Of a DNA stretch of 64,000 bases, positions 50,308 through 58,224 are shown in pieces. A program made the translations under genes and the position numbers. The notes beneath the pieces were generated by a model that saw only the letters and a list, made by a program, of their open reading frames with translations, was not told the DNA's origin and did not search any database. Position 1 is the first letter of the stretch, and the number at the start of each line of letters is the position of its first letter. The stretch is from Proteus vulgaris (lineage in GTDB: Bacteria > Pseudomonadota > Gammaproteobacteria > Enterobacterales > Enterobacteriaceae). The stretch spans positions 1 through 64,000 of the forward strand of contig NZ_JAEHOQ010000005.1 in the NCBI RefSeq assembly GCF_016239305.1, written 5' to 3'.

Positions 50308-50355
50308 ATGACAACTACAAATATGAATACTCTTTGCGGACAATCTCAGAAGTAA
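50308..50355 (+). CDS. 15-residue leader ORF upstream of rtcB
   Basis: ATG at 50308 is preceded by a full Shine-Dalgarno AAGGAGGT and followed by 15 codons (MTTTNMNTLCGQSQK) and TAA. It is in the same frame as rtcB, whose start lies 70-120 bases downstream, and rtcB itself has no visible Shine-Dalgarno. The final codons lie in one arm of a nested hairpin (GCGGACA 50336-50342 with TGTCCGC 50375-50381, and AGAAG 50348-50352 with CTTCT 50364-50368). A translational control role is likely but inferred; I know no family for the peptide. Confidence 0.6.
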   Translation: MTTTNMNTLCGQSQK

Positions 50356-50424
50356 TCTTTTTCCTTCTTTTTGCTGTCCGCCAATCAATTTATTTTTTAT
50401 CCTTTACATTATATGGATTGGTAT

Positions 50425-51561
50425 ATGGACAAGTGTGTTCATTATTTATCTGATAGCGTTTGTTATATCGCATCAGATAGTACTTGGATTGAAAGCAAAG
50501 CAATCCAACAACTAGAAACAACAGCTCAACTTCCTGATATGACTTATGTCGCAGGTATGCCAGATCTACATCCGGGTCGCGGTTATCCTATTGGGGCAGC
50601 CTTTTTTTCTGTTAATCGTTTTTACCCTGCTTTAGTCGGAAATGATATCGGCTGTGGTATGACACTTTTTCAAACTGAATTTAAAAACAGCAAACTCAAC
50701 TTAGATAAAGCAGAAAAACAGTTGAGTGAAATGAGTGATATCGCACCTTCAGAATGGTTAGAAACTCATCTACCGACTGAAATGAAAAACCACCCTTTTG
50801 CTGGCTCTTTAGGCTCTATTGGTGGTGGTAATCACTTTGCTGAATTCCAGCAAATTGACCAAGTGATTAATGAAATACTTTTTGCTGAAAGTGGTATCAA
50901 TAAAAAGCAGTTATTACTATTAGTCCACAGCGGGTCGAGAGGTTTAGGACAAGCTATCTTACGTGCCCACACCGAACAATTTGGTCATAAAGGACTGGTT
51001 GCAAACACTGATGACGCAAATGAATATTTGCAAGCTCACAATAAAGCGCTTGATTATGCAAAGCTAAATCGTCGCCTTATTGGTGAAAGAATGATGCGCC
51101 AAATTCGTACTCAAGGTGAAGTTATTTCTGATGTAAATCATAATCTTGTAGAGCCTAGTGAGTTACACGGTCAACAAGGCTGGTTACATCGCAAAGGTGC
51201 AACACCCGCACATCACGATATGGTGGTTATTCCAGGGTCACGTGGTGATTACAGTTATATTGTTAAACCCATTGTGTCTGAATTAAGCCTTCATTCATTA
51301 CCTCATGGTGCAGGCAGAAAATGGATGCGTACAGAGTGTAAAGGGCGTTTATCACACCGTTTTACGCCATTACAACTTTCACGAACTGCATTAGGTAGCC
51401 GTATTATTTGTGCCAATAAACAACTGATTTATGAAGAAGCGCCACAATCTTATAAATCAATTGAAACAGTGATTGAAAGTATGGTGAGCATTGGATTAAT
51501 CGAGGTTATTGCCCGCTTAAAACCAGTGATCACCTACAAAACAAGTGGGGAGATGGCGTAA
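50425..51561 (+). CDS. rtcB: RtcB2-type RNA ligase
   Basis: RtcB joins RNA 2',3'-cyclic phosphate and 5'-OH ends with GTP and manganese. From the ATG at 50425 the product is 378 residues (an in-frame ATG at 50413 is an alternative; the TTG at 50371 is unlikely). Motifs are in order MPDLHPGRGYPIGAAFF, GNDIGCGM (metal cysteine), GSIGGGNHFAE, HSGSRGLG and LPHGAGRKWMR (nucleotidylated histidine). The short length and the one-base TAATG overlap with prfH identify it as the RtcB2 of the RtcB2-PrfH pair, which repairs 16S rRNA cut in the decoding centre. Confidence 0.92.
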   Translation: MDKCVHYLSDSVCYIASDSTWIESKAIQQLETTAQLPDMTYVAGMPDLHPGRGYPIGAAFFSVNRFYPALVGNDIGCGMTLFQTEFKNSKLNLDKAEKQLSEMSDIAPSEWLETHLPTEMKNHPFAGSLGSIGGGNHFAEFQQIDQVINEILFAESGINKKQLLLLVHSGSRGLGQAILRAHTEQFGHKGLVANTDDANEYLQAHNKALDYAKLNRRLIGERMMRQIRTQGEVISDVNHNLVEPSELHGQQGWLHRKGATPAHHDMVVIPGSRGDYSYIVKPIVSELSLHSLPHGAGRKWMRTECKGRLSHRFTPLQLSRTALGSRIICANKQLIYEEAPQSYKSIETVIESMVSIGLIEVIARLKPVITYKTSGEMA

Positions 51562-52172
51562 TGTTATTACAATTCACCTCCGCACAAGGCCCTGAAGAGT
51601 GCTGTTTAGCGGTTGAAAAAGCCTTAAATTACTTTTTAAAATCAGTATCAAAACAACAAATTAACGTGACAGTGCTTGAAAAAGAACCTTCACGTTATGG
51701 TTTAAAATCTGCATTAGTGTTTCTAGAAGGTGCTGATGCACAAGCTATCGCACAACAATGGGCGGGTTCAATACAATGGCAATGTGCAAGTACATTACGG
51801 CCTCGACACAAGCGTAAAAATTGGTTTATTGGTGTCGCTTGTTTTGAACAACCTGATGAAATTAATGACAAAGAAATTGTCTTTGAAACCATGCGTTCAA
51901 ATGGCCCCGGTGGTCAGCATGTTAACAAAACAGAATCTGCAGTCAGAGCAACACATATTGCCACAGGTATTAGTGTAAAAGTGCAATCAGAACGTAGTCA
52001 GCACGCTAATAAAAAGCTCGCTAAGCAACTTATTGCATGGCATTTAGAAGCTTATATGATGAAGCAACATGCCTCATTAAATAGCCAACGCCATATTGCT
52101 CATCATCGAGTGATCCGAGGTGATGCCACACTCTGTTTTAGTGGTAATGATTTTGTGCTTATAAGCAAATAA
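51561..52172 (+). CDS. prfH: Peptide chain release factor homologue PrfH
   Basis: A 203-residue class I release-factor homologue with the catalytic GGQ at 117-119 (SNGPGGQHVNKTESAVRATH), much shorter than RF1/RF2 (about 360). PrfH is known from published work to rescue ribosomes stalled by decoding-centre cleavage, before RtcB2 seals the break. It is translationally coupled to rtcB (TAATG). A strong terminator follows. Confidence 0.93.
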   Translation: MLLQFTSAQGPEECCLAVEKALNYFLKSVSKQQINVTVLEKEPSRYGLKSALVFLEGADAQAIAQQWAGSIQWQCASTLRPRHKRKNWFIGVACFEQPDEINDKEIVFETMRSNGPGGQHVNKTESAVRATHIATGISVKVQSERSQHANKKLAKQLIAWHLEAYMMKQHASLNSQRHIAHHRVIRGDATLCFSGNDFVLISK

Positions 52173-52193
52173 TGTTATTAATTTAACAAAAGC

Positions 52194-52225
52194 AAAGCCA
52201 CGATTTTTTAATCGTGGCTTTTTTT
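52194..52225 (+). terminator. Terminator of rtcB-prfH
   Basis: AAAGCCACGAT (52194-52204) pairs perfectly with ATCGTGGCTTT (52211-52221), followed by T residues to 52225. It is 22 bases after the prfH stop. Confidence 0.92.
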
Positions 52226-52395
52226 AAGACAAAAATACCCTGCAATAAGATTTTTTAAATTAAAAAATCAATAAAGCGTATAGTGAGTTTTAATAAATAA
52301 ATCTTACAGTTAATACATTTATTCTATTTAATTAATCTTATTTATTTTAATAACATCACACTTATTTAAATATAAACATTATTAATACTGATTAA

Positions 52396-53670
52396 TTAAA
52401 TGGGTGCTGGTGTATTTCTCATTTTAACGGTGAACGTCACAACAGCAGAAGCAACTAATGCAATTATCATAAACATAAATGCACTATCATAACTGCCACC
52501 ACTCGCTTTAATTAAGAAGCCCATAACAGGTGCGGAAACAACACCAGCCATTTGACCGCCAAAGTTAACAATACCCGAAGCACGCCCCATGATTTTATTT
52601 GGGATAGTATCCATTAAAATACCCCAGAACATTGCCATGGCGAAGAACATAAATAATGCTGAAATACACTGATATACAACAGCCATATCAGCACTTTCAA
52701 CGGTATAGGTCATATATAAAAAGCCAGCGGCAATCACTGCGGTAACCATATATAGCCATTTACGCTGTGATTTACATTTATCAGAAACATAACCGCCTAA
52801 TAATGTTCCACCAGCACCAAATAAGAATGGAATAGCTGCCATTACTCCTGTTTTTGCTAAAGAGAATTCACGAACGGTAATTAAATAGCTTGGTAACCAT
52901 GTTGAAAATCCCCAAAAGGTAATATCAAACAGAAACCAAATGGCTGCCATTTGCCATAACACTGGCATTTTTAACACATCTTTAAAAGGTACGGCTTCAA
53001 CAGGTTTATCCGTTAATGTACCATCTGCCGCTAATTCATCGAGATCTTGCTGAGTAATACTTGGGTGATCTTTTGGATTATCACGAGTAAAGAAGTAGAT
53101 ACCTGCGGCAATTAATAAGCCCGGAATACCTAAGACAATAAACACCATATGCCAGCCAAAAGCACCGATAATACTGGCTGCAACAATTACGGCTAATGCT
53201 GGCCCTAACGTATTTACTGTTGATTGAATTGCAGTAGCACGACCACGCTCTTTAGATGGGAAATAGGTTGAGATCATTTTCCAAGAGGCTGATGGAAAAC
53301 ACCCTTCACCAATACCAAATAAGAATCGCACCGCTAACATTAACGGTAATGTAAACACCATTCCCGTTAAACTGGTAAATACTGACCACCAAGCAATCCC
53401 AATCGCCATAATTTTACGTGCACCAAAGCGGTCAGCTAAGAAACCACCCGGTATTTGGAATGCAGCATAACCGACAAAGAATGCACTGATGATTAGGCCT
53501 TGTTGAGTAGTATCAAGGTTAAGATCACGCCCAATAAAAGGTAACGAAACACTCATCACCATTCTATCTAAGAATGAAAGTAACCATGCTAACCAAATCA
53601 AAGATAAAACGGTGTAACGAGCTTTCCATGTCTTCTTCTGTTGAAGGTCTGGAATAATATTTGAACTCAT
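52396..53670 (-). CDS. MFS transporter, ACS family
   Basis: A 424-residue twelve-helix MFS protein resembling anion:cation symporters (glucarate, galactonate, hexuronate types): SFLDRMVMSVSLPFIGRDLNLDTTQQGLIISAFFVGYAAFQIPGGFLADRFGARK and RFLFGIGEGCFPSASWK. The frame opens at 53703, but the ATG at 53670 with AGGAA upstream is chosen. It is the last gene of the ygeX-ygeY-aminoacylase operon, 96 bases after the aminoacylase, and is the probable substrate importer. Confidence 0.85.
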   Translation of the reverse strand: MSSNIIPDLQQKKTWKARYTVLSLIWLAWLLSFLDRMVMSVSLPFIGRDLNLDTTQQGLIISAFFVGYAAFQIPGGFLADRFGARKIMAIGIAWWSVFTSLTGMVFTLPLMLAVRFLFGIGEGCFPSASWKMISTYFPSKERGRATAIQSTVNTLGPALAVIVAASIIGAFGWHMVFIVLGIPGLLIAAGIYFFTRDNPKDHPSITQQDLDELAADGTLTDKPVEAVPFKDVLKMPVLWQMAAIWFLFDITFWGFSTWLPSYLITVREFSLAKTGVMAAIPFLFGAGGTLLGGYVSDKCKSQRKWLYMVTAVIAAGFLYMTYTVESADMAVVYQCISALFMFFAMAMFWGILMDTIPNKIMGRASGIVNFGGQMAGVVSAPVMGFLIKASGGSYDSAFMFMIIALVASAVVTFTVKMRNTPAPI

Positions 53671-53766
53671 TTTCCTGTTCCTCAGGTAAGGGGAAACCAT
53701 CACGGTTGAAGAACAACCGTGATAAACAGAGATAAGGTTTAAACGTTTAAGAGCGCTATTGGGTTG

Positions 53767-55353
53767 TTATGCCCTTAAAACATGACCGCTACAGGCGTAA
53801 CTTTCGACTCCATTAATTAAAGCGATACGCCCATTAACCATCACCAAATCAATCCCTTCTGGATATTGGTTTGGTTCAACGAACGTGCCTTTATCAATAA
53901 TGGTTTCAGGATCAAGCATCACAATGTCTGCCGCATACCCTTCTTTAATTAAGCCTCTGTCGGTTAATCGAAGGACTTCCGCTGGTTTACCTGTCATTTT
54001 GCGAATAGCTTGTTCCCAAGTGAGGCATTTTTCTTCTCTGACGTATTTCCCTAAAACACGCGGGAATGCACCAAATACACGAGGATGAGGTTTTCCTGCG
54101 CCCATTAATCCATCAGTACAGACGTTTTGCTCAGGACGACATAAGAATTTGATAACGTGCTCTTCTGTACCGTAAAAATCCACCATTCCTACCGCATTTT
54201 CTTCTTCATATAGCAGATCAAACGTAGCGTTATAGGGATCTTTTCCTCTCAATTTACCTAGCTCGACAAGGCTAAGTCCAACCGCATCTTGGTTTTTTTC
54301 TGTTTTAGAACTGGTGACATAAATATTTTCTAATCCAGCGAAATCAATAAAGTTATCCCAACCCGGAATACCTTTTTCAATATCTTCAATCATCTTTTTA
54401 CGCAGTTCAGGAGAAGCTAAGCGTTCTAATAATTTCTCTGTTCCTCCCGCATGTACCCAAGGCGGTAAAATCACCCCAAGCATAGTGCTGCCTGCCACAT
54501 ACGGATACTGGTCAAAAGAGATACGAATACCCTCTTTTTGGGCTTGCTCTAACATACCGAGCATTTCGTCGATTAATCTCCAGTTTTTCTTGCCACACAC
54601 TTTCATATGAGAAATATGCAACCAAACTCCAGATGCTTTAGCGATATCAATAAGCTCTTGAGTAGACTGAATAATATCGTCGGCTTCACTACGCTGGTGA
54701 ACGACAAAAATACCGTTGTGCTTCGCGGTAACCTTGCAAAGTTCGATCATTTCAGCAGTATCGCCAAAAGCACAAGGCATATAAATCAACCCTGTTGATA
54801 AACCAAATGCCCCTGCTTTTAGTTCACGCTCTAAGATCTCACACATTTTGGCGACATCTTCACGAGTAGAAGGATTACCTTCTAATCCCATTGCTTCCAT
54901 TCTGATATTGCCATGAGGTACAAGATAAGCGAGATTGGTTGCAGAGCCTCTGGCTTCCAACATCCCTAAGTAACCTTCGGTATTTTTAAAATGCCAATCA
55001 ATACTGTCAGAATCACCATCTAACCCCGCGATATTCTTACGCCATGCAGAAATATACTGCTCAGGCAATGGTGCTAATGCGACACCATCTTGCCCTAGCA
55101 ATTCCGTGGTGATCCCTTGACGAATTTTTGCGGATAATGCGGGATTAAGTAATGCTGAAAGATCAGAGTGAGTATGCGTATCAATAAAACCAGGGCAGAC
55201 AATTTTTCCAGTAGCATCAATAATCTGATCATTTGTTTTAGCATCAATCTGACCGATTTTTATTATTTTTCCTTCATTAACCACAACATCAGCTTGAAAT
55301 GCACTTGCCCCTGTTCCATCAATAACAGTGGCGTTTTTAAATATTGTTTTCAT
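53767..55353 (-). CDS. D-aminoacylase-like amidohydrolase
   Basis: A 528-residue amidohydrolase of the N-acyl-D-amino-acid deacylase family. Zinc motifs are CPGFIDTHTHSDL (HxH), a central YLVPHGNIRMEAMG region, HISHMKVCGKKNWRLIDEML (His-rich) and a C-terminal TDGLMGAGKPHPRVFGAFPRVLGKY. Such enzymes release D-amino acids from N-acyl, N-carbamoyl or related precursors. Third gene of the sigma-54-controlled operon, 73 bases after ygeY. The actual substrate cannot be read from sequence. Confidence 0.85.
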   Translation of the reverse strand: MKTIFKNATVIDGTGASAFQADVVVNEGKIIKIGQIDAKTNDQIIDATGKIVCPGFIDTHTHSDLSALLNPALSAKIRQGITTELLGQDGVALAPLPEQYISAWRKNIAGLDGDSDSIDWHFKNTEGYLGMLEARGSATNLAYLVPHGNIRMEAMGLEGNPSTREDVAKMCEILERELKAGAFGLSTGLIYMPCAFGDTAEMIELCKVTAKHNGIFVVHQRSEADDIIQSTQELIDIAKASGVWLHISHMKVCGKKNWRLIDEMLGMLEQAQKEGIRISFDQYPYVAGSTMLGVILPPWVHAGGTEKLLERLASPELRKKMIEDIEKGIPGWDNFIDFAGLENIYVTSSKTEKNQDAVGLSLVELGKLRGKDPYNATFDLLYEEENAVGMVDFYGTEEHVIKFLCRPEQNVCTDGLMGAGKPHPRVFGAFPRVLGKYVREEKCLTWEQAIRKMTGKPAEVLRLTDRGLIKEGYAADIVMLDPETIIDKGTFVEPNQYPEGIDLVMVNGRIALINGVESYACSGHVLRA

Positions 55354-55426
55354 TCTGTTATTTCTCCAAAGAGCATCTGACTATTTCGCCAGATACTCTT
55401 CTAGTAAGGATTTATTTGAGTAAGAA

Positions 55427-56611
55427 TTAAAGGTGATAAAGGCTGTTCATAATGCTGTAGTAACCGCTTGCTGCACCTTTTAGTTGTTCAATTTCGATAT
55501 ACTCATCAATGGTGTGCGCCAGGTTTTCGCGAGATGGACCAAAACCTATAGTTTTAATGCCCGCTTCACCCGCGTAATGGCTACCATTAGTACAGAAAGA
55601 GTATTGTGTGACCGTAGGTTTAAAGCCCGACTCTTGCAGCCCTGTTAAAACGCTTTGTACATAAGGATCACTCTCTTCTAATACCCAGCCAGGGAAGAAA
55701 CGTTCACCTTCAATAGTGGCACCGGTGTAACATTTCTCAGTTCCATAAGCATAAGAGACTTTAGCTTTAAAATCAGTATCTTGAGCAGATAGTTCATCAA
55801 TCACTTTTTGTAATGGCGCCAGCACTTCTTCTTTGGTTTCACCCACTAACAAGCGACGATCGTAAGTGGCTCGGCAATACTCAGGTACAACCGAAGCACC
55901 GGGATAAGGTGAGGATTTTATATCCGTCAGTTCTAAGATCCCTTTTCCTAATACTGGGTGAACAGACGGCGTTAAGGTTCTGATCTTCTCGATCAGTTTT
56001 GCCATTTTATAAACAGAGTTGATCCCTGCATCTGGATTAGCGGAGTGTGCAGGTTTACCAAAAGTTTCAACAACTATTTCAGCACGACCACGTTGGCCTA
56101 TTTTCAGGTTTAATTCAGAGGCTTCACCAATCACCACGTAATCAGGTTTATAGCGCTCTGAAACCAGTCTTGCCGCCACGCCTTCAAAGCATTCTTCATG
56201 CACAATACAAGAGACATAAATACGGCCAGCAAAATTGCGCTGATTATCTTGGCCATAAAAACCAATTGCCGAAATCATCGCAGCCACAGCACCTTTCATA
56301 TCACTAGTACCACGACCATAAATCTTGCCGTCTTTTATTTCTGCACCATAAGGCTTTTCTTTCCAATCACGCTCACTGACAGGTACTGTGTCGATATGAC
56401 CATCAAAAACAAGGGTTTTCCCTGGGTGTTGACCTATTATTCCACCAATAATATTGCCGTATTTATCAATATGAATATCGTCAAAATCATAGCTTTTCAT
56501 CATCTCTTCTATGACTTTAACAACGTTACCTTCTTCACCCGAATAGCTTTTTTGTTGGATTAATAATTGGCAATTCTTAATAACTTCATCAAATCGGTTT
56601 GCTGATAACAT
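55427..56611 (-). CDS. ygeY: YgeY family M20 peptidase/deacetylase
   Basis: A 394-residue M20 metallopeptidase of the YgeY type, a family linked in E. coli to the ygeX cluster and purine breakdown. Metal ligands are in VFDGHIDTVPVSERDW, GRGTSDMKGAVAAMISA and SCIVHEECFEGVAA; GFGPSRENLAHTIDEYIEIEQL is the C-terminal motif. It lies 31 bases after ygeX. Likely hydrolyses an amide bond of an intermediate that yields the ygeX substrate. Confidence 0.88.
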   Translation of the reverse strand: MLSANRFDEVIKNCQLLIQQKSYSGEEGNVVKVIEEMMKSYDFDDIHIDKYGNIIGGIIGQHPGKTLVFDGHIDTVPVSERDWKEKPYGAEIKDGKIYGRGTSDMKGAVAAMISAIGFYGQDNQRNFAGRIYVSCIVHEECFEGVAARLVSERYKPDYVVIGEASELNLKIGQRGRAEIVVETFGKPAHSANPDAGINSVYKMAKLIEKIRTLTPSVHPVLGKGILELTDIKSSPYPGASVVPEYCRATYDRRLLVGETKEEVLAPLQKVIDELSAQDTDFKAKVSYAYGTEKCYTGATIEGERFFPGWVLEESDPYVQSVLTGLQESGFKPTVTQYSFCTNGSHYAGEAGIKTIGFGPSRENLAHTIDEYIEIEQLKGAASGYYSIMNSLYHL

Positions 56612-56642
56612 ACTTTTTCACTCCAAAAGACTTATTTGTTTT

Positions 56643-57860
56643 TTAAAATTGTTTGAAGCTAGGTAACTCGCCATCCCACACGATATCGCGATAGCGTTCA
56701 GGATCGGTGTCACCTTCGGTGCTTATCACAAGCACTCTTGCATTTTCATCTAATCCCAGCTCTTCTTTCGCGCTTTGATAAACAGGTGATTGCATTAAAA
56801 TAGAGAGCAATCCAGTTGTCACAGCGCCAGATTCACCAGAAATGATGTGCGGATCACCGGGTAAAGGATTCCCTAAAATCCGCATTCCCCTAGTCGCGAC
56901 CGCATCAGGGCAAGAGAAAAATGCCGCTGAATAATCGCGTAATAAATTCCAACCAATACTATTGGCTTCACCACAAGCAAGCCCTGCCATAACCGTTTGT
57001 AAATCTCCGCCAACAGGAATAGCATCCGCTTTTCCTGATACGGCAGATTGATATAAACAGTCGGCAATACGCGCTTCTGCCACAATCACTTTCGGGGCTT
57101 GTTTGCCATAAGCAGCAGTTACCATCCCTTGCACCATACCCGCAAAAGAGCCTACGCCGGCTTGCACAAAAATATGCGTCGGTGGTACTTCATGTAATTG
57201 GGCGAGAGATTCCAGCATTAAAGTGCCATAGCCTTGCATGATCCAAAGAGGGATCTCTTCATAGCCATCCCATGCCGTATCTTGAACCACGATCCAGCCA
57301 TATTTTTCAGCCATTTCAGCCGTCATTCTCACGGCGTCGTCATAATTCATATCAACGATTTCAGCAACAGCACCTTCTCGTAAAATGGCATCCAAACGTT
57401 CTTGTGATGATCCTTTTGGCATATAGACCACTGCTTTTTGCTTTAACTGTCTTGCCATCCAAGCAACGCCACGTCCATGATTTCCGTCAGTGGTTGTCGC
57501 AAAAGTCACGCCATTTAACTTTTTCCTGATCTCATCACTGATCATTACCTCATAAGGTAATTCACTTATGTCCATTTCGAGGAAGTCAGCAATATGGCGT
57601 GCCATCGCATAAGCACCACCTAACGCTTTAAACGCTTTTAAACCAAAACGGAAAGATTCATCTTTAAGATATAACTCACCAATCCCTAAGGTTTTGGCTA
57701 ATTGGGGTAAATGAAATAACGGTGTAGGTGCGTATCCTGGAATAGTTCTGTGAAAATCTAACGCTTTAACTAACTCTTCATAACGAAAAGGGGCGAGCTC
57801 AGCGGTTGGTTTTCGCGTAAATGAACTTTGGTTAATCAGGTACTGCAATTGCTCCTGCAT
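56643..57860 (-). CDS. ygeX: Diaminopropionate ammonia-lyase YgeX
   Basis: A PLP enzyme that converts 2,3-diaminopropionate (both D and L; D-serine also for the E. coli enzyme) into pyruvate and ammonia. The 405 residues compare with 398 in E. coli. The PLP lysine is in FRFGLKAFKALGGAYAMA (near 78); TTDGNHGRGVAWMARQLKQKAVVYMP, VQAGVGSFAGMVQGMV and the C-terminal VISTEGDTDPERYRDIVWDG are family signatures. It is the first gene of the operon, 70 bases after a sigma-54 promoter. Confidence 0.93.
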   Translation of the reverse strand: MQEQLQYLINQSSFTRKPTAELAPFRYEELVKALDFHRTIPGYAPTPLFHLPQLAKTLGIGELYLKDESFRFGLKAFKALGGAYAMARHIADFLEMDISELPYEVMISDEIRKKLNGVTFATTTDGNHGRGVAWMARQLKQKAVVYMPKGSSQERLDAILREGAVAEIVDMNYDDAVRMTAEMAEKYGWIVVQDTAWDGYEEIPLWIMQGYGTLMLESLAQLHEVPPTHIFVQAGVGSFAGMVQGMVTAAYGKQAPKVIVAEARIADCLYQSAVSGKADAIPVGGDLQTVMAGLACGEANSIGWNLLRDYSAAFFSCPDAVATRGMRILGNPLPGDPHIISGESGAVTTGLLSILMQSPVYQSAKEELGLDENARVLVISTEGDTDPERYRDIVWDGELPSFKQF

Positions 57861-57943
57861 GGAATTACCTCTTAATCACACTTTAAAATTCGCGATAACC
57901 CAATATCGCGATTAATCGGAATACATAGGGTTATCCCCTATAT

Positions 57944-57960
57944 CGCAATATGTATGCCAA
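57944..57960 (-). promoter_or_regulatory. Sigma-54 promoter of the ygeX operon
   Basis: On the minus strand TGGCATACATATTGCG contains the invariant -24 GG and -12 GC exactly ten bases apart (consensus TGGCAC-N5-TTGC). Transcription would start near 57933, about 70 bases before the ygeX ATG. The divergent gene encodes a sigma-54 activator. A palindromic pair GATAACCC and GGGTTATC (57894-57901 and 57930-57937) lies next to it. Confidence 0.85.
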
Positions 57961-58224
57961 CTTACTCTAAAAGTATCTAATAAAAATATAATTAATTGAT
58001 TTTTAATATATTTATTGTTTTGATGATTAAGATATGAAATTTCTGATACAGAAAAGCTGTGATCTAGACGGTTTTATTTAGTTGATAAATTATCAATAAT
58101 AAGAAACTGTGTGAGCTTTATACAAAACCAAATTAACTTATTAATAAATAACAATTAAATAAAATATTAAAAATAGATGATGATAATTTATTATCAATAA
58201 TGATAACTTTAAGGTGAGGATCTG

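Noticed and set aside
50226-50453. 75-residue open frame before rtcB
   Set aside because: It is in another frame from both the leader ORF and rtcB, lacks a ribosome site and has no recognisable composition; the strong Shine-Dalgarno belongs to the ATG at 50308.
56198-56563. 121-residue plus-strand frame opposite ygeY
   Set aside because: Lies wholly within ygeY with no ribosome site or recognisable domain.
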